Assembly (NCBI RefSeq): GCF_003610775.1
Contig: NZ_RAQO01000003.1
Location: 36,183 to 100,182, forward strand
Direction: 5' to 3'
Origin: Alginatibacterium sediminis
GTDB taxonomy: Bacteria > Pseudomonadota > Gammaproteobacteria > Enterobacterales > Celerinatantimonadaceae
DNA: 64,000 bases
Both the position numbers and the translations under genes were made by a program. Under the pieces are notes generated by a model, which saw only the letters and a list, made by a program, of their open reading frames with translations, was not told where the DNA came from and made no database searches. Of this stretch, positions 33,555 through 44,843 are shown in pieces (the stretch's first letter is position 1; each line of letters opens with the position of its first letter).

Positions 33555-35822
33555 ATGCTCAAAGAACTGCGAACAATTGTAGAAGACGTCGGGCACGCAG
33601 ATAGCCTTGCCGAGGCGCTAGAAGTTTTAGTAAGCCAAGTTCGAGAAGTGATGGCTTGTGACTGCTGCTCTGTATATCTCAAAGACGACAATCAAGTTCT
33701 TCAGCTCAAGGCTTCAAGGGGGCTGGCTTTAAGTTCAATTGGTCATGTTGCCCTAAGCATCGGCGAGGGGGTTGTAGGTTTAGTCGCGCTTCGTGAAGAA
33801 CCTATTAATCTCGCGGATGTTGCCCAAAGCCCACATTTTAAGTATTTTCCTGAGACCGCGGAAGAAAGTTTCACCGCTTTTCTTGGCACCCCGATTATCC
33901 ATCAGGGCGATGTACTCGGTGTTTTAGTCGTTCAACAAAAAGTAGAGCGTAGTTACGATTCTTTAGAAGAATCATTTTTAGTAACCCTCGCAGCGCATTT
34001 GGCTTCAGTACTGCGAAATTATCAGAAAAATCCTAAGTTACCCAACGCAACCGCTAACAAGACAACAGTTCTCCACGGAGCATCAGGTTCCAAAGGACTT
34101 GCGTTTGGTTGTGCCTGGTATAGCCAACCTCATTTACTACTTGAAAATGTTGAACTAGAAAAAACTAGTTTTGTTGGGGCAGAGATGAAGCGTTTCGAAG
34201 CGGCTCTGTCTAAGACTCGTGACGAATTGACAGCATTAAAAATGCGTTTATCTGGTCAAGTCCCTCAGGATGTTAATGCTATATTCTCAAGTTATTTGCA
34301 TATGCTCGCCGATGATCAGTTCCTAAAGCAGATCCGTCAGCAAATTCAAGAAGGATTTGTTGTTGCCAGCGCCTTACGCAAGGTAGTTGCGCAAATGGTC
34401 GATGAATTCGAAGCACTAAACGATAGTTATATACGAGAGCGTGCGGAAGATATTCGTGAGCTTGGTCAACGCTTGCTGCAAAACTTAGATTTAGCGCAAA
34501 ACTGGTTAAGCCTACCCAAGCAGGACATTATTTTAGTCGCCCACGAAATTTCCGCGCCGATGCTTGCAGAAATACCACGGGAACGTCTGCGTGGAATTGT
34601 CGCACAGCGCGGTTCATCGTCTTCCCATGCAGCAATTTTAGCGCGGGCTATGGGCGTCCCAGCCGTCTTAGGAGTGGACACCGATCTAGCCTCGCTGGAT
34701 GGTTTAGAATTAATAGTTGATGCCCACGCGGGCGAGGTATTTGTACAGCCTGATTCGGTGCTGCGCAGTGAATATTTACAACTGCAAAATGACCAAAGTG
34801 AATTGCAGGCTTTAGTTGACAGCGAGCGTGACGAGCTTTCACAAACCCGCGATGGCTGTAGAGTTATGGTGCTGGTTAATTCGGGCTTGAGTCCAGACGC
34901 CGACATGGCCGTCAATCAAGGGGCCGATGGTGTTGGTTTGTATCGGACTGAAATTCCATTTATGTTGCTTGACCGCTTTCCTTCTGAGCAAGAGCAGTAC
35001 CAGCGTTACAGTGAAATTCTAAGTGCATTTTTACCCAACAATGTTTGTATGCGCACTTTAGATGTTGGCGGTGATAAGGAACTATCATATTTTCCTATCA
35101 TTGAAGAAAACCCGTTTTTGGGTTGGCGCGGGATCCGATTAACCCTCGACCACCCTGAGATTTTCCTGATCCAAGCGCGGGCAATGTACCGAGCAGCATT
35201 AGAGACTCAAAATTTGTCGGTGATGTTGCCGATGATTTCGAGTATTCATGAGGTAATAGAAGCCAAGAAGCTACTTGCACGTGCGTGGAAAGAAGTAAGT
35301 GATGACTTACCTGAATGTTCTATGCAACAGCCTAAAACAGGTGTGATGTTAGAGGTTCCATCTTTATTGTATGTGTTACCCGAGCTAGCAAAACATGTAG
35401 ATTTTTGGTCTGTGGGCAGTAATGACTTAACCCAGTATTTATTGGCGGTTGACCGTAATAACCTACAAGTTGCGCGATTATTCGATAGCTTCAATCCAGC
35501 GGTTGTTCGGGCTCTATCCCATATACAACAGCAATCACAAGCGTGCACCATTCCAGTGAGTATCTGTGGTGAAATAGCCGGAGATCCATTAGGTTGTTTA
35601 TTGCTGTTAGTGCTGGGTTACAGTGAGTTAAGTATGAGTAGTGCCAATATCTCGCAAGTGAAGTACATGATTAGGCGAGTAAGAATTGACGATCTGGTCT
35701 TAATGCGCGAGCAAATTTTGGCCTGTGAAACCGCTGAGCAGATATATCAGTACTTATTTCAGTACATCCACGAGCTCGATTTAGAACAATTTATTCAAGC
35801 TTCGCCTCGGGTTAGTGCTTAA
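33555..35822 (+). CDS. ptsP: Phosphoenolpyruvate-protein phosphotransferase PtsP (enzyme I-Ntr)
   Basis: 755 aa. An N-terminal GAF domain (about 1-155; CSVYLKDDNQVLQLKASRGL) is fused to the enzyme I module. Active-site His358 lies in GSSSSHAAILARAMGVPAVLG. The PEP-binding barrel contains GLYRTEIPFMLLDRFPSEQEQ, LDVGGDKELSYFPI, ENPFLGWRGIRLTLDHPEIF, SVGSNDLTQYLLAVDRNN and SICGEIAGDPLGCLLL. It starts the nitrogen-related phosphotransfer chain to NPr and PtsN. Order rppH-ptsP-lgt-thyA is conserved with enterics. Confidence 0.96.
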   Translation: MLKELRTIVEDVGHADSLAEALEVLVSQVREVMACDCCSVYLKDDNQVLQLKASRGLALSSIGHVALSIGEGVVGLVALREEPINLADVAQSPHFKYFPETAEESFTAFLGTPIIHQGDVLGVLVVQQKVERSYDSLEESFLVTLAAHLASVLRNYQKNPKLPNATANKTTVLHGASGSKGLAFGCAWYSQPHLLLENVELEKTSFVGAEMKRFEAALSKTRDELTALKMRLSGQVPQDVNAIFSSYLHMLADDQFLKQIRQQIQEGFVVASALRKVVAQMVDEFEALNDSYIRERAEDIRELGQRLLQNLDLAQNWLSLPKQDIILVAHEISAPMLAEIPRERLRGIVAQRGSSSSHAAILARAMGVPAVLGVDTDLASLDGLELIVDAHAGEVFVQPDSVLRSEYLQLQNDQSELQALVDSERDELSQTRDGCRVMVLVNSGLSPDADMAVNQGADGVGLYRTEIPFMLLDRFPSEQEQYQRYSEILSAFLPNNVCMRTLDVGGDKELSYFPIIEENPFLGWRGIRLTLDHPEIFLIQARAMYRAALETQNLSVMLPMISSIHEVIEAKKLLARAWKEVSDDLPECSMQQPKTGVMLEVPSLLYVLPELAKHVDFWSVGSNDLTQYLLAVDRNNLQVARLFDSFNPAVVRALSHIQQQSQACTIPVSICGEIAGDPLGCLLLLVLGYSELSMSSANISQVKYMIRRVRIDDLVLMREQILACETAEQIYQYLFQYIHELDLEQFIQASPRVSA

Positions 35823-35886
35823 AGGCTTGAGTCGCTAAGCTACGCACGGCACAATGCTTGTTCTATTTTAAATACGAGAACTAAGC

Positions 35887-36669
35887 GTGATAGCCTTTCC
35901 TCAAATTGACCCCATTATCTTTAGCATTGGGCCCGTAGCCGTGCGTTGGTACGGACTAATGTATTTATTCGGCTTCATTTTTGCTTATTGGCTAGCTAAT
36001 CGAATGGCCGATAAAAAGGATAGTGGCTGGACTCGCGAAGAAGTCAGTGACGTCCTCTTTTATGGATTTGTCGGTGTGGTTGCCGGTGGACGAATTGGCT
36101 ATGTCTTGTTTTACCAAACCGCCTACTTCTTAACTAACCCGCTCTATCTGTTTGAAATTTGGAGCGGAGGTATGTCCTTCCATGGTGGCTTGCTAGGGGT
36201 TATTGCTGCGCTATGGTGGTTTGCTCGTAAAACTAATCGTAAGTTTTTTCAAGTTTCCGACTTTATTGCGCCTTTAGTTCCTTTTGGTTTAGCAACCGGT
36301 CGCTTAGGTAATTTTATTAACGCAGAACTTTGGGGACGAACCACTGACATGCCTTGGGGTATCGTATTTCCCGGTGGTGGCGCACTACCAAGACATCCAT
36401 CGCAATTATATGAATTTTTCCTCGAAGGCATCGTTTTACTCGTAATTTTGTTGCTCTATCGTCGTAAGAATCCACCAATGGGAGCTGTTTCAGGTTTATT
36501 CTTACTCGGTTACGGTGGCTTTCGTTTCATTGTCGAGTTTTTCCGTGAACCGGATGCGCACCTCGGAGTACTCAATGTTGGTTTAACGATGGGACAAGTA
36601 TTAAGTACACCAATGATTATTATCGGCGCTTGGTTCATGCTGCGCGCATATCAAAAGGCAAAGAGTTAA
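35887..36669 (+). CDS. lgt: Prolipoprotein diacylglyceryl transferase
   Basis: 260 aa with seven membrane segments. It transfers diacylglycerol from phosphatidylglycerol to the lipobox cysteine of prolipoproteins. Motifs: [38 protein letters not shown], and the Lgt signature [17 protein letters not shown] start; the N-terminus [16 protein letters not shown] matches the family. thyA starts 3 bp after its stop. Confidence 0.96.
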   Translation: MIAFPQIDPIIFSIGPVAVRWYGLMYLFGFIFAYWLANRMADKKDSGWTREEVSDVLFYGFVGVVAGGRIGYVLFYQTAYFLTNPLYLFEIWSGGMSFHGGLLGVIAALWWFARKTNRKFFQVSDFIAPLVPFGLATGRLGNFINAELWGRTTDMPWGIVFPGGGALPRHPSQLYEFFLEGIVLLVILLLYRRKNPPMGAVSGLFLLGYGGFRFIVEFFREPDAHLGVLNVGLTMGQVLSTPMIIIGAWFMLRAYQKAKS

Positions 36670-36672
36670 GTT

Positions 36673-37467
36673 ATGAAGAATTATCAGGATTTGATGCAAC
36701 ACATTTTAGATCACGGCGTTGAAAAAAGTGATCGAACCGGTACCGGCACATACTCTGTGTTTGGTCATCAAATGCGCTTTGATTTAAATGAGGGGTTCCC
36801 GCTGGTGACAACCAAAAAGTGTCACTTACGCTCTATTATTCATGAGCTACTTTGGTTTTTGAATGGCGATACTAATACCAAATATCTGAAAGACAATGGT
36901 GTGAGTATTTGGGACGAGTGGGCAGATGATAATGGTGATTTGGGCCCTGTTTATGGAGCGCAGTGGCGTTCATGGCCTAGTCCAGATGGCCAGCATATTG
37001 ACCAAATTAAACAAGTTATCGAACAATTGAAAAACGACCCCGATTCACGGCGTATTATTGTGTCGGCTTGGAACGTTGGCGAATTGTCAAAGATGGCGCT
37101 CGCTCCTTGCCATGCGTTCTTCCAGTTTTATGTGGCGCAAGGTAAGTTATCGTGTCAATTGTATCAACGTAGTTGTGATGTGTTCTTAGGATTGCCATTT
37201 AATATTGCCAGTTATGCGCTCTTAACACACATGGTTGCGCAGCAATGTGATTTAGAATTAGGCGAGTTTGTGTGGACGGGTGGCGACACACATTTGTACT
37301 CAAATCACATCGAACAAACTAAGCTACAATTGTCTCGAGAGCCGAAAAAAAGACCGATTTTAAAGATTAATCGCAAGCCTGATAATATTTTAGATTATCG
37401 CTTTGAGGATTTTGAAATAATCGGCTACGACCCGCATCCTGCCATTAAAGCGCCGGTTGCAATTTAG
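36673..37467 (+). CDS. thyA: Thymidylate synthase
   Basis: 264 aa, same length as E. coli ThyA. It methylates dUMP to dTMP using methylene-tetrahydrofolate. Catalytic Cys146 lies in [57 protein letters not shown] and [10 protein letters not shown] are typical. It follows lgt by 3 bp and is translationally linked with it. Confidence 0.98.
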   Translation: MKNYQDLMQHILDHGVEKSDRTGTGTYSVFGHQMRFDLNEGFPLVTTKKCHLRSIIHELLWFLNGDTNTKYLKDNGVSIWDEWADDNGDLGPVYGAQWRSWPSPDGQHIDQIKQVIEQLKNDPDSRRIIVSAWNVGELSKMALAPCHAFFQFYVAQGKLSCQLYQRSCDVFLGLPFNIASYALLTHMVAQQCDLELGEFVWTGGDTHLYSNHIEQTKLQLSREPKKRPILKINRKPDNILDYRFEDFEIIGYDPHPAIKAPVAI

Positions 37468-37557
37468 GTCTTTTTGATCGTTTTAGACTCTGCAAATATA
37501 CCTTTAACAGTGGGCTTGATATATTTATTTCAGTTTCTTTAGACGGTAAGTATCGAG

Positions 37558-37872
37558 ATGAATATCCAAGACATGCAACAAAATGCAGCGCCTGCAATGA
37601 AGCTTATTAAAGCAATGGCAAACGAAAATCGTTTGATGATTTTATGCCATTTGCTAGAAAAGGAACTTTCAGTTAGTGAACTCAATGAGCAGGTATTACT
37701 AAGTCAGTCGGCGCTCTCGCAGCACCTGGCTTGGTTACGTAAAGATGAATTAGTGAAGACTCGTAAAGAAGCTCAAACGATTTACTATTCTTTATCTAGT
37801 GATGAAGCTCGTGAAGTTTTACGTACCTTACATGGATTGTATTGCCGAGAAGAGGAAGCAGAAGCTGCATAA
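37558..37872 (+). CDS. ArsR-family repressor with BigR/SqrR-like cysteine pair
   Basis: 104 aa winged helix-turn-helix regulator. The recognition region LSQSALSQHLAWLRKDELVKTRKEAQTIYYSL is typical of the ArsR family. Cys30 (MILCHLLE) and Cys96 (GLYCREEE) sit where the persulfide-sensing BigR, SqrR and YgaV proteins carry their two redox cysteines, and the classic ArsR metal-binding CxC motif is absent. A role in sensing reactive sulfur species is inferred from these residues. Single gene with its own terminator, not beside a sulfide-oxidation gene in this window. Confidence 0.85.
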   Translation: MNIQDMQQNAAPAMKLIKAMANENRLMILCHLLEKELSVSELNEQVLLSQSALSQHLAWLRKDELVKTRKEAQTIYYSLSSDEAREVLRTLHGLYCREEEAEAA

Positions 37873-37894
37873 GGTAGCATTTTGTTTCAGGTAT

Positions 37895-37923
37895 AAAAAA
37901 ACCGGCTATTGCCGGTTTTTTTT
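37895..37923. terminator. Bidirectional terminator between the arsR-like gene and rpsT
   Basis: Stem ACCGGC/GCCGGT with loop TATT, preceded by an A run and followed by a T run, so it can serve both convergent genes. Confidence 0.92.
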
Positions 37924-37941
37924 CGTTCTACAATTTAAAAA

Positions 37942-38202
37942 CTATAGAGCTTTAATTTTAGCAGTCAAACGGCTCTTATGACGAGCTGCTTTGTTTTTAG
38001 CAATAATGCCTTTATTTGCCAAACGGTCAAGAGTTGGCTGTGCAGCAGCAAATGCCGCAGTCGCTTCTTCTTTATTTCCGGCTTCAATTGCTGCGATAAC
38101 TTTTTTCATCGAAGTGCGCATCATTGAACGGCGGCTTGCATTGTGTTGGCGTGCTTTCTCGGAAGTAATAGCACGTTTTTTCGCTGACTTAATATTAGCC
38201 AA
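37942..38202 (-). CDS. rpsT: 30S ribosomal protein S20 (UUG start)
   Basis: 86 aa, basic, diagnostic N-terminus [29 protein letters not shown]. The initiator is TTG (complement of 38200-38202), with AGGAG 7 nt upstream and no alternative ATG. E. coli rpsT also starts with UUG, and that codon is part of its autogenous control, so the same regulation is likely here. Divergent from murJ. Confidence 0.97.
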   Translation of the reverse strand: MANIKSAKKRAITSEKARQHNASRRSMMRTSMKKVIAAIEAGNKEEATAAFAAAQPTLDRLANKGIIAKNKAARHKSRLTAKIKAL

Positions 38203-38489
38203 GGTTAACTCCTGAAACGTAGTCTTGGAATTCTGAATTCAAAGGCCGTGGAATATGCCGCTTTTTCGTTCTATTGTCAACGAAAAATAGTGCAAAACAT
38301 AAAAACCACAACCTACGCTTAGCAGTTGAGGATCCTCTCTTGGGTCTGAATCAAACTCAAATAATCGCAAAGCAGCCGGCCGGATCAAATGGGTAATGGC
38401 GCAGAGTCACCTAGACAGGTTAAACTGTGGCGCGGATTTTAGCCCATGCTGCAGAAAAATGCAGCTTTTTGTCACATGGAATTTTAGTT

Positions 38490-40055
38490 TTGAGCAAAAA
38501 CCTACTTAGATCGGGCGCTATTGTAAGCGCTATGACCTTTATCTCTCGGATCCTTGGATTGGTTCGTGATGTTGTCGTTGCCAATTTAATGGGCGCCGGG
38601 GTTGCCGCAGATGTGTTCTTCTTTGCCAACAAAATTCCTAATTTCTTACGTCGACTTTTCGCGGAAGGCGCGTTTGCGCAAGCCTTTGTGCCGGTACTCA
38701 CCGAGTACAAACAGCAGCAAGACCAAGAAGAGGTGCGACAGTTGGTGGCTAAGGTTGCAGGCACCTTAGGCTTAGTGGTAACCGTCGTCACGCTGATTGG
38801 TGTTGTTGCATCCCCGGTAATCGCTGGTCTGTTTGGCACCGGGTGGTTTAAAGCATGGTTAGCGGGAGAACCCGATGGCGAAAAGTTCGTCCTTGCTTCG
38901 TCCTTACTCAAAATTACCTTTCCTTATCTATGGTTTATTACCTTTACCGGCTTATCTGGTGCCATCCTTAATGCTTACAATCGCTTTGCCGTCGCGGCGT
39001 TCACCCCAGTATTTTTAAATGTTGCGATTATTTCATGTGCCATCTACCTGGGACCGCAGCTGGATCAGCCAGAATATGCGCTTGCTTGGGGTGTCTTCTT
39101 GGGCGGATTAATTCAGTTTTGTTTTCAACTCCCTTTTATGGCGCGCTTGGGTTTCCTGCGCCGACCATCATGGGGTTGGAACCATAGTGGAGTTAAGCGA
39201 ATCCGAACCCTGATGATTCCAGCGTTGTTCGGGGTATCAGTCGCGCAGATAAACTTATTGTTTGATACCTTTATCGCCAGCTTTCTCATGACAGGCTCGA
39301 TTAGCTGGCTTTACTACTCAGATCGCCTGCTCGAATTCCCATTAGGTCTATTTGGAATTGCGATCGCAACTGTTATTTTACCCAATCTATCGCAAAAGCA
39401 TGTCGCCAAAAGCCGAGAAGGTTTTTCATTGACGATGGAGTGGGGGGTTAAGATGGTTTGTGTACTCGGCCTTCCCGCTGCTGTAGGGCTGATGGTGCTT
39501 TCTGAGCCCATGTTGCAAGTATTATTTATGCGCGGTGAATTTGGCGCTGATGATGTCTTGCGCTCAGCTGCCAGTCTAAAAGCATATTCGCTCGGTTTGT
39601 TATTTTTTATGCTGATTAAAGTCCTGGCTCCAGGCTATTACTCGCGGCAAGACACCAAAACGCCAGTGCGTATAGGTATCATTGCGATGGCTTGCAATAT
39701 GTTATTCAATATTATCTTGGTGTTTAAATTTGCTTATGTCGGTTTGGCTTTAGCAACCTCGCTGTCTGCCTTGCTTAACGCCGCATTACTGTATCGGGGC
39801 CTACATCAACAGCAGGTATTCAGACTACAAAGAAGCGGATTAGTGTTTATTGCAAAAGTCATTTTCTCAGCACTGTTAATGGGGGTTCTAATTCATTACT
39901 TTGCTCCAAGTCGTGAGCAGTGGTTAGCCTATAGCTGGTGGCAAAGTGCAGCGACTTTAGGCTTCGCTATTGCGGCGGCGGCTTTAAGCTATTTAGTTTG
40001 TCTTCTAGGCTTGGGAATTCGTCCAAGACATTTGCGTACAAATGCTGCAACTTAA
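38490..40055 (+). CDS. murJ: Lipid II flippase MurJ
   Basis: 521 aa from the chosen TTG, with 14 hydrophobic segments. It flips the peptidoglycan precursor lipid II across the inner membrane. Family blocks: SAMTFISRILGLVRDVVVANLMGAG, FFFANKIPNFLRRLFAEGAFAQAFVPVL, PALFGVSVAQINLLFDTFIASFL, YYSDRLLEFPLG, LAPGYYSRQDTKTPVRIG. The longest frame begins at a GTG (38427), but residues before LSKNLLRSG are unlike the family; the TTG at 38490 has GGAA upstream and yields the usual N-terminus. Followed by ribF in the conserved order. Confidence 0.95.
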   Translation: MSKNLLRSGAIVSAMTFISRILGLVRDVVVANLMGAGVAADVFFFANKIPNFLRRLFAEGAFAQAFVPVLTEYKQQQDQEEVRQLVAKVAGTLGLVVTVVTLIGVVASPVIAGLFGTGWFKAWLAGEPDGEKFVLASSLLKITFPYLWFITFTGLSGAILNAYNRFAVAAFTPVFLNVAIISCAIYLGPQLDQPEYALAWGVFLGGLIQFCFQLPFMARLGFLRRPSWGWNHSGVKRIRTLMIPALFGVSVAQINLLFDTFIASFLMTGSISWLYYSDRLLEFPLGLFGIAIATVILPNLSQKHVAKSREGFSLTMEWGVKMVCVLGLPAAVGLMVLSEPMLQVLFMRGEFGADDVLRSAASLKAYSLGLLFFMLIKVLAPGYYSRQDTKTPVRIGIIAMACNMLFNIILVFKFAYVGLALATSLSALLNAALLYRGLHQQQVFRLQRSGLVFIAKVIFSALLMGVLIHYFAPSREQWLAYSWWQSAATLGFAIAAAALSYLVCLLGLGIRPRHLRTNAAT

Positions 40056-40104
40056 GCTGATTAAGGCTATAATTCGCCGGTTTTCTAAGAGGTCACAAAA
40101 ATAA

Positions 40105-41067
40105 ATGCAGTTGATTCGGGGCATTCATAATATTCAAGCTCAGCATCATGGCTGTGTTTTAAGTATAGGCAACTTTGATGGCGTACATTTAGGGCATCAA
40201 CAAGTATTGCAACACTTGGTTGTCAAAGCCAAGCAACTAGGCTTGCCGTCGTTGGTTATGCTTTTCGAACCGCAGCCGCTGGAGTTTTTTGCTCCCGATA
40301 AAGCTCCTGCCCGATTGTGTACCTTTCGTGAAAAATATCAGTTGCTCAAATCATTAGGCATTGATCGTGTGCTTTGCATACGTTTTAATCAACGTTTCTC
40401 TGATATGAACGCAAGCGCATTTATGAGCACCTTATTAGCTAAGAAGTTAGGTGTGCGTTACTTAGTAGTTGGTGATGACTTCCGATTTGGCAAAGCTCGC
40501 GAAGGAGACTTTGCAGCGCTGCAGTTGGCAAAATCAAAGCTTGGCTTTGAATTGAGTGCAACTCAATCATTTTGTGTCGCAAATCAACGGGTCAGTAGTA
40601 CCCAGATCCGCGCTGGTTTAGAGAGCTCAGATTTCGAGAGCGCTCAACAGCAGCTTGGACGAGCTTATGCTATTCATGGCACAGTGGTCCATGGTAGAAA
40701 GCTAGGTCGGCAATTAGGCTTTCCGACCGCAAATATTCGCTTAAATCGAACTCGCAGTCCTTTACATGGTGTATTTGCAGTTCAAGTTTCAAGTGAAGAC
40801 CACCCAGAGCAAGTGTGGAACGCCGTTGCCAACTTAGGCTGGCGTCCTAGTGCCGGCGGTACAGAATTATTATTAGAAGCGCACCTGTTCGATTTTACGG
40901 GTTCGCTATATAGCCAAAGATTACAAATAGTACCGCGACTCAAAATTCGTGGTGAACAAAAATTTGATTCTCTCGAAGCGCTAACACAGCAGGTCGAGAA
41001 CGATATTCAACAAGCTAAAGAATACTTTTCATTAGCAACTTTTCAAAGTGGAACTATTGAGCAATGA
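40105..41067 (+). CDS. ribF: Bifunctional riboflavin kinase / FAD synthetase
   Basis: 320 aa. N-terminal nucleotidyltransferase ([49 protein letters not shown]) and C-terminal riboflavin kinase ([45 protein letters not shown]). Makes FMN and FAD. Its stop overlaps the ileS start in an ATGA junction. Confidence 0.97.
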   Translation: MQLIRGIHNIQAQHHGCVLSIGNFDGVHLGHQQVLQHLVVKAKQLGLPSLVMLFEPQPLEFFAPDKAPARLCTFREKYQLLKSLGIDRVLCIRFNQRFSDMNASAFMSTLLAKKLGVRYLVVGDDFRFGKAREGDFAALQLAKSKLGFELSATQSFCVANQRVSSTQIRAGLESSDFESAQQQLGRAYAIHGTVVHGRKLGRQLGFPTANIRLNRTRSPLHGVFAVQVSSEDHPEQVWNAVANLGWRPSAGGTELLLEAHLFDFTGSLYSQRLQIVPRLKIRGEQKFDSLEALTQQVENDIQQAKEYFSLATFQSGTIEQ

Positions 41068-43895
41068 GCGACTATAAAGATACGCTAAACTTACCTAAGA
41101 CTGATTTCCCTATGCGAGGAAATCTCGCTAATCGTGAGCCTGCGATGCTTAAACGCTGGCAAGAAAATGACCTATACCAAAAAATTAGGGCTGCGAAAAA
41201 GGGTAAGAAAAGCTTTATTTTGCACGATGGTCCTCCATATGCGAACGGTAATATCCACTTGGGTCATGCGGTAAATAAAGTCCTAAAAGATATTATCGTT
41301 AAGTCCAAAGGCTTTGCTGGATATGATTCTCCGTATATCCCTGGTTGGGATTGCCACGGGCTACCCATTGAGCTAATGGTTGAGAAAAAAGTTGGTAAAC
41401 CCGGTAAAAAAGTAACCGCGGCTCAGTTTCGTGAGAAATGCCGCGAATTTGCTACAAAGCAAATTGATGGGCAACGCCAAGACTTTATCCGTATGGGTAT
41501 TCAAGGTGACTGGTATAAGCCATATTTGACCATGGATTTTGACACCGAAGCCAACATCATCAGAGCCTTAGCTAAAATCGTCGCTAACGATCACTTACAT
41601 CAAGGCTCCAAGCCGGTGCATTGGTGTACCGATTGCGGTTCGGCACTAGCCGAAGCCGAAGTTGAATATGAGGACAAAACCTCTCCAGCTATCGATGTGC
41701 GTTTTAAAGTAAAAGATGTCGCAAGTTTTGAGCAACGTTTTGAACACCCGGACCAGCATGTGGGCGAAGGTGATATCTCGGTTGTGATTTGGACGACAAC
41801 ACCATGGACACTGCCAGCAAACCGAGCGGTTGCGCTTAATGGACACCTCGAATATGTATTGGTGCAGGTAGAGTCTGAAGCCGGTAAAGAGCGTCTCGTT
41901 CTAGCTCGCGATTTAATGGAAGAGACCCTTGACCGCGCCGGTATCGAAACCTTCCACATCTTAGGTGGGGCTAAAGGGGCTGACCTTGAGTTGGCTCAGG
42001 TACAACATCCGTTTTATGACTTTAGTGTGCCACTGATACTTGGCGAGCACGTAACTACCGAGTCAGGCACCGGTTGTGTGCATACCGCACCGGGTCATGG
42101 TCAAGAAGATTTCAGTGTCGGTCAAAAATACAATCTTGAAGTTGCAAACCCAGTCGGTGGCAATGGCGTTTACTTGCCTGACACTGAGTTTTTTGCAGGT
42201 CAGCATGTTTTTAAAGCCAATGATGCAGTAGTTGAAAAACTAAAAGAAACGGGCGCTTTATTGCATCACCATGCGTATCGTCATAGTTACCCGCATTGCT
42301 GGCGCCACAAAACACCAATTATATTTAGAGCCACGCCGCAGTGGTTTATCAGCATGGACAAAAACGGTCTTCGTGATCAAGCATTAGGCGAAATCAAAAA
42401 GACACAGTGGATCCCTGAATGGGGCCAAAATCGTATTGAAAGCATGGTCACTAACCGCCCTGATTGGTGTATATCGCGCCAACGGACCTGGGGTGTACCG
42501 ATTGCTTTGTTCGTGCATAAAGATACCAATGCCCTGCATCCGCGAGCGGTTGAGTTGATGGAAGAAGTGGCTCAATTAGTTGAAAAAGACGGTATACAAG
42601 CTTGGTTTGATTTGGACGCATCAAGCTTAATTGGCGATGACGCACAATCCTATCGTAAAGTTGAAGACACGCTTGATGTCTGGTTTGACTCGGGGTCAAC
42701 CCATTCGAGCGTTGTAAAGACACGCGAAGAATTTAATGGTCAGCCTGCCGACATGTACCTTGAAGGTTCTGATCAACACCGTGGCTGGTTCCAATCATCA
42801 CTAATGATTGCCACTGCTATCGATGGCAAAGCCCCTTATCGTCAAGTGTTGACCCATGGCTTTACAGTCGATGCTAAAGGGCATAAGTTTTCTAAATCGC
42901 TTGGTAACGGTGTTGCACCACAAGACGTTTGGAACAAACTTGGCGCAGATATTTTACGTCTTTGGATAGCGTCAACCAACTACACGGCCGAAATGACCGT
43001 TTCTGACGAAGTATTTAAACGCAGCGCTGACGCCTATCGTCGTATTCGTAATACCTCGCGATTCTTACTGGCTAATTTGGCAGGTTTTGATCCGGCCAAA
43101 GATCTTGTTCCTGCAAAGGATATGATAGCTATCGATCGCTGGATTGTTGGTCGCGCTGCGGCAGTACAACAAGAAATCGAGCAAGCTTACGACGAATATC
43201 AATTCCATGTTGTGTATCAAAAGCTAATGCACTTTTGCTCCATTGAATTGGGCAGTTTTTATCTGGATGTTATTAAAGATCGCCAATATACTGCTAAAGC
43301 TGACAGTACAGCGCGTCGATCATGCCAAAGCGCGCTTTACCATATCTGCGAAGCATTAACTCGCTGGATGGCGCCTATCCTTAGCTTTACAGCTGACGAG
43401 ATTTGGTCTGCAATGCCGGGTGAGCGCAGTGATTTCGTATTTACCGAGCAATGGTACGAGGGCTTAGAAAGCCTTGATCAAGATACGGTAATGAATGACG
43501 CCTATTGGGAACAGATCTTGGCGATACGTGCCGAGGTTAACAAAGCCTTAGAACAGGCCCGTCGTGAGGAAATTATTGGTTCAGGATTAGAAGCTAAAGT
43601 GGAACTGTTTGTCGATGCCGACTTGGCCGATAAGCTAAATGCCTTGGGAGATGAACTACGCTTTGTACTCATTACCTCAGATGTCGTCATTTCTAGCTTA
43701 GCTAGCGCCCCAGAAACGGCCAACAGTACCGAACTTGCTTCACTTAAATTAAGTATCCAGGCAACCGATGCTAAAAAGTGTGGTCGCTGTTGGCATCATC
43801 GAGAAGATGTAGGACAACATCCAGAGCACCCGGAATTGTGCGGACGTTGTATTACTAACGTTGAGGGTGAAGGCGAAAGCCGACACTTCGCCTAA
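41064..43895 (+). CDS. ileS: Isoleucyl-tRNA synthetase
   Basis: 943 aa, class I synthetase of the bacterial type. HIGH motif in [26 protein letters not shown] variant KFSKS in [12 protein letters not shown], editing-domain block [18 protein letters not shown] with [10 protein letters not shown], and the C-terminal zinc-binding tail [24 protein letters not shown]. Start overlaps ribF by 4 bp and its stop overlaps the lspA ATG by one base. Confidence 0.98.
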   Translation: MSDYKDTLNLPKTDFPMRGNLANREPAMLKRWQENDLYQKIRAAKKGKKSFILHDGPPYANGNIHLGHAVNKVLKDIIVKSKGFAGYDSPYIPGWDCHGLPIELMVEKKVGKPGKKVTAAQFREKCREFATKQIDGQRQDFIRMGIQGDWYKPYLTMDFDTEANIIRALAKIVANDHLHQGSKPVHWCTDCGSALAEAEVEYEDKTSPAIDVRFKVKDVASFEQRFEHPDQHVGEGDISVVIWTTTPWTLPANRAVALNGHLEYVLVQVESEAGKERLVLARDLMEETLDRAGIETFHILGGAKGADLELAQVQHPFYDFSVPLILGEHVTTESGTGCVHTAPGHGQEDFSVGQKYNLEVANPVGGNGVYLPDTEFFAGQHVFKANDAVVEKLKETGALLHHHAYRHSYPHCWRHKTPIIFRATPQWFISMDKNGLRDQALGEIKKTQWIPEWGQNRIESMVTNRPDWCISRQRTWGVPIALFVHKDTNALHPRAVELMEEVAQLVEKDGIQAWFDLDASSLIGDDAQSYRKVEDTLDVWFDSGSTHSSVVKTREEFNGQPADMYLEGSDQHRGWFQSSLMIATAIDGKAPYRQVLTHGFTVDAKGHKFSKSLGNGVAPQDVWNKLGADILRLWIASTNYTAEMTVSDEVFKRSADAYRRIRNTSRFLLANLAGFDPAKDLVPAKDMIAIDRWIVGRAAAVQQEIEQAYDEYQFHVVYQKLMHFCSIELGSFYLDVIKDRQYTAKADSTARRSCQSALYHICEALTRWMAPILSFTADEIWSAMPGERSDFVFTEQWYEGLESLDQDTVMNDAYWEQILAIRAEVNKALEQARREEIIGSGLEAKVELFVDADLADKLNALGDELRFVLITSDVVISSLASAPETANSTELASLKLSIQATDAKKCGRCWHHREDVGQHPEHPELCGRCITNVEGEGESRHFA

Positions 43896-44410
43896 TGAAC
43901 CCGATATCAAATTCCAACCGCAGCCTTAAGTGGCTGTGGTTAAGTTTAGCGTTCATTGTTGTTGACCAGCTGACTAAACTGGCTGTTGTGGTGTGGATGC
44001 CGCTGTATAGTCGAATTGAAATTAGTAGTTTTTTCAATCTCGTACATGTTCGTAACGAGGGGGCTGCATTTAGCTTTCTAAGTGATGCTGGTGGATGGCA
44101 ACGGTGGTTTTTTACCGGTTTAGCACTGTTTATCAGCGGCTTGCTGATCTATTGGCTACGTAAAACTCCGCAAGAGCATAAGTTAACAGCAATTGCCTAC
44201 GCAATGATTATTGGTGGTGCAATTGGTAACGCCATCGATCGAGTCATTTATGGCAATGTAGTCGACTTTTTAGATTTCTACTGGAACAGTTCACATTGGC
44301 CGGCATTTAATGTGGCAGATAGTGTCATCATGTTGGGTGCGGCCTTGCTAATCTTAGACGGGTTTAGAACCGGTAGTGAAAGTACAACAAGCAACAAGGA
44401 AAGTTCATGA
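43895..44410 (+). CDS. lspA: Signal peptidase II (prolipoprotein)
   Basis: 171 aa with four membrane segments. It cleaves diacylglyceryl-modified prolipoproteins before the lipobox cysteine. Catalytic Asp residues are in GGAIGNAIDRVIYGNVVDFLDF and in AFNVADSVIMLG; HVRNEGAAFSFLSDAGGWQRW is the conserved periplasmic loop. Overlaps its neighbours at both ends. Confidence 0.96.
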   Translation: MNPISNSNRSLKWLWLSLAFIVVDQLTKLAVVVWMPLYSRIEISSFFNLVHVRNEGAAFSFLSDAGGWQRWFFTGLALFISGLLIYWLRKTPQEHKLTAIAYAMIIGGAIGNAIDRVIYGNVVDFLDFYWNSSHWPAFNVADSVIMLGAALLILDGFRTGSESTTSNKESS

Positions 44411-44841
44411 GCAAGGCTATTGTCGCCGATTCAGCGGTGGTACTAAACTTTACGATTAAGCTAGAGGACGGCTCTATAGCAGAATCTAGCTTCAACTATG
44501 GCAAACCTGCTGCGTTTGTTTTAGGCGATGGCAGTATGAGTGAAGGCTTCGAAAGTTGCTTAATTGGCCTTGCGCCTGGCGATAATCGAAGTTTTACCTT
44601 AAGCCCAGAACAAGGTTTTGGACAAAGTAACCCAGATAATATTAAACATATGGACCGCAGTCGTTTTGATGACGATGCACCGGCGGAAGTTGGAATGATA
44701 TTAGCTTTTACCCAACGTGATGGCCAAGAAGTCCCTGGCATTGTTCGAGATGTGGTTGGCGATTCAGTTACTGTTGACTTCAATCATCCGCTTGCGGGTC
44801 AAAGCGTTACTTTTGACGTTGAGATTATTGAGGTTAAATAA
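44407..44841 (+). CDS. fkpB: FKBP-type peptidyl-prolyl isomerase (SlpA-like)
   Basis: 144 aa, FKBP fold with inserted flap. [47 protein letters not shown] and [13 protein letters not shown] are typical of the FkpB/SlpA subfamily that sits between lspA and ispH. ATGA overlap with lspA; ispH follows by 2 bp. Confidence 0.94.
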   Translation: MSKAIVADSAVVLNFTIKLEDGSIAESSFNYGKPAAFVLGDGSMSEGFESCLIGLAPGDNRSFTLSPEQGFGQSNPDNIKHMDRSRFDDDAPAEVGMILAFTQRDGQEVPGIVRDVVGDSVTVDFNHPLAGQSVTFDVEIIEVK

Positions 44842-44843
44842 GC

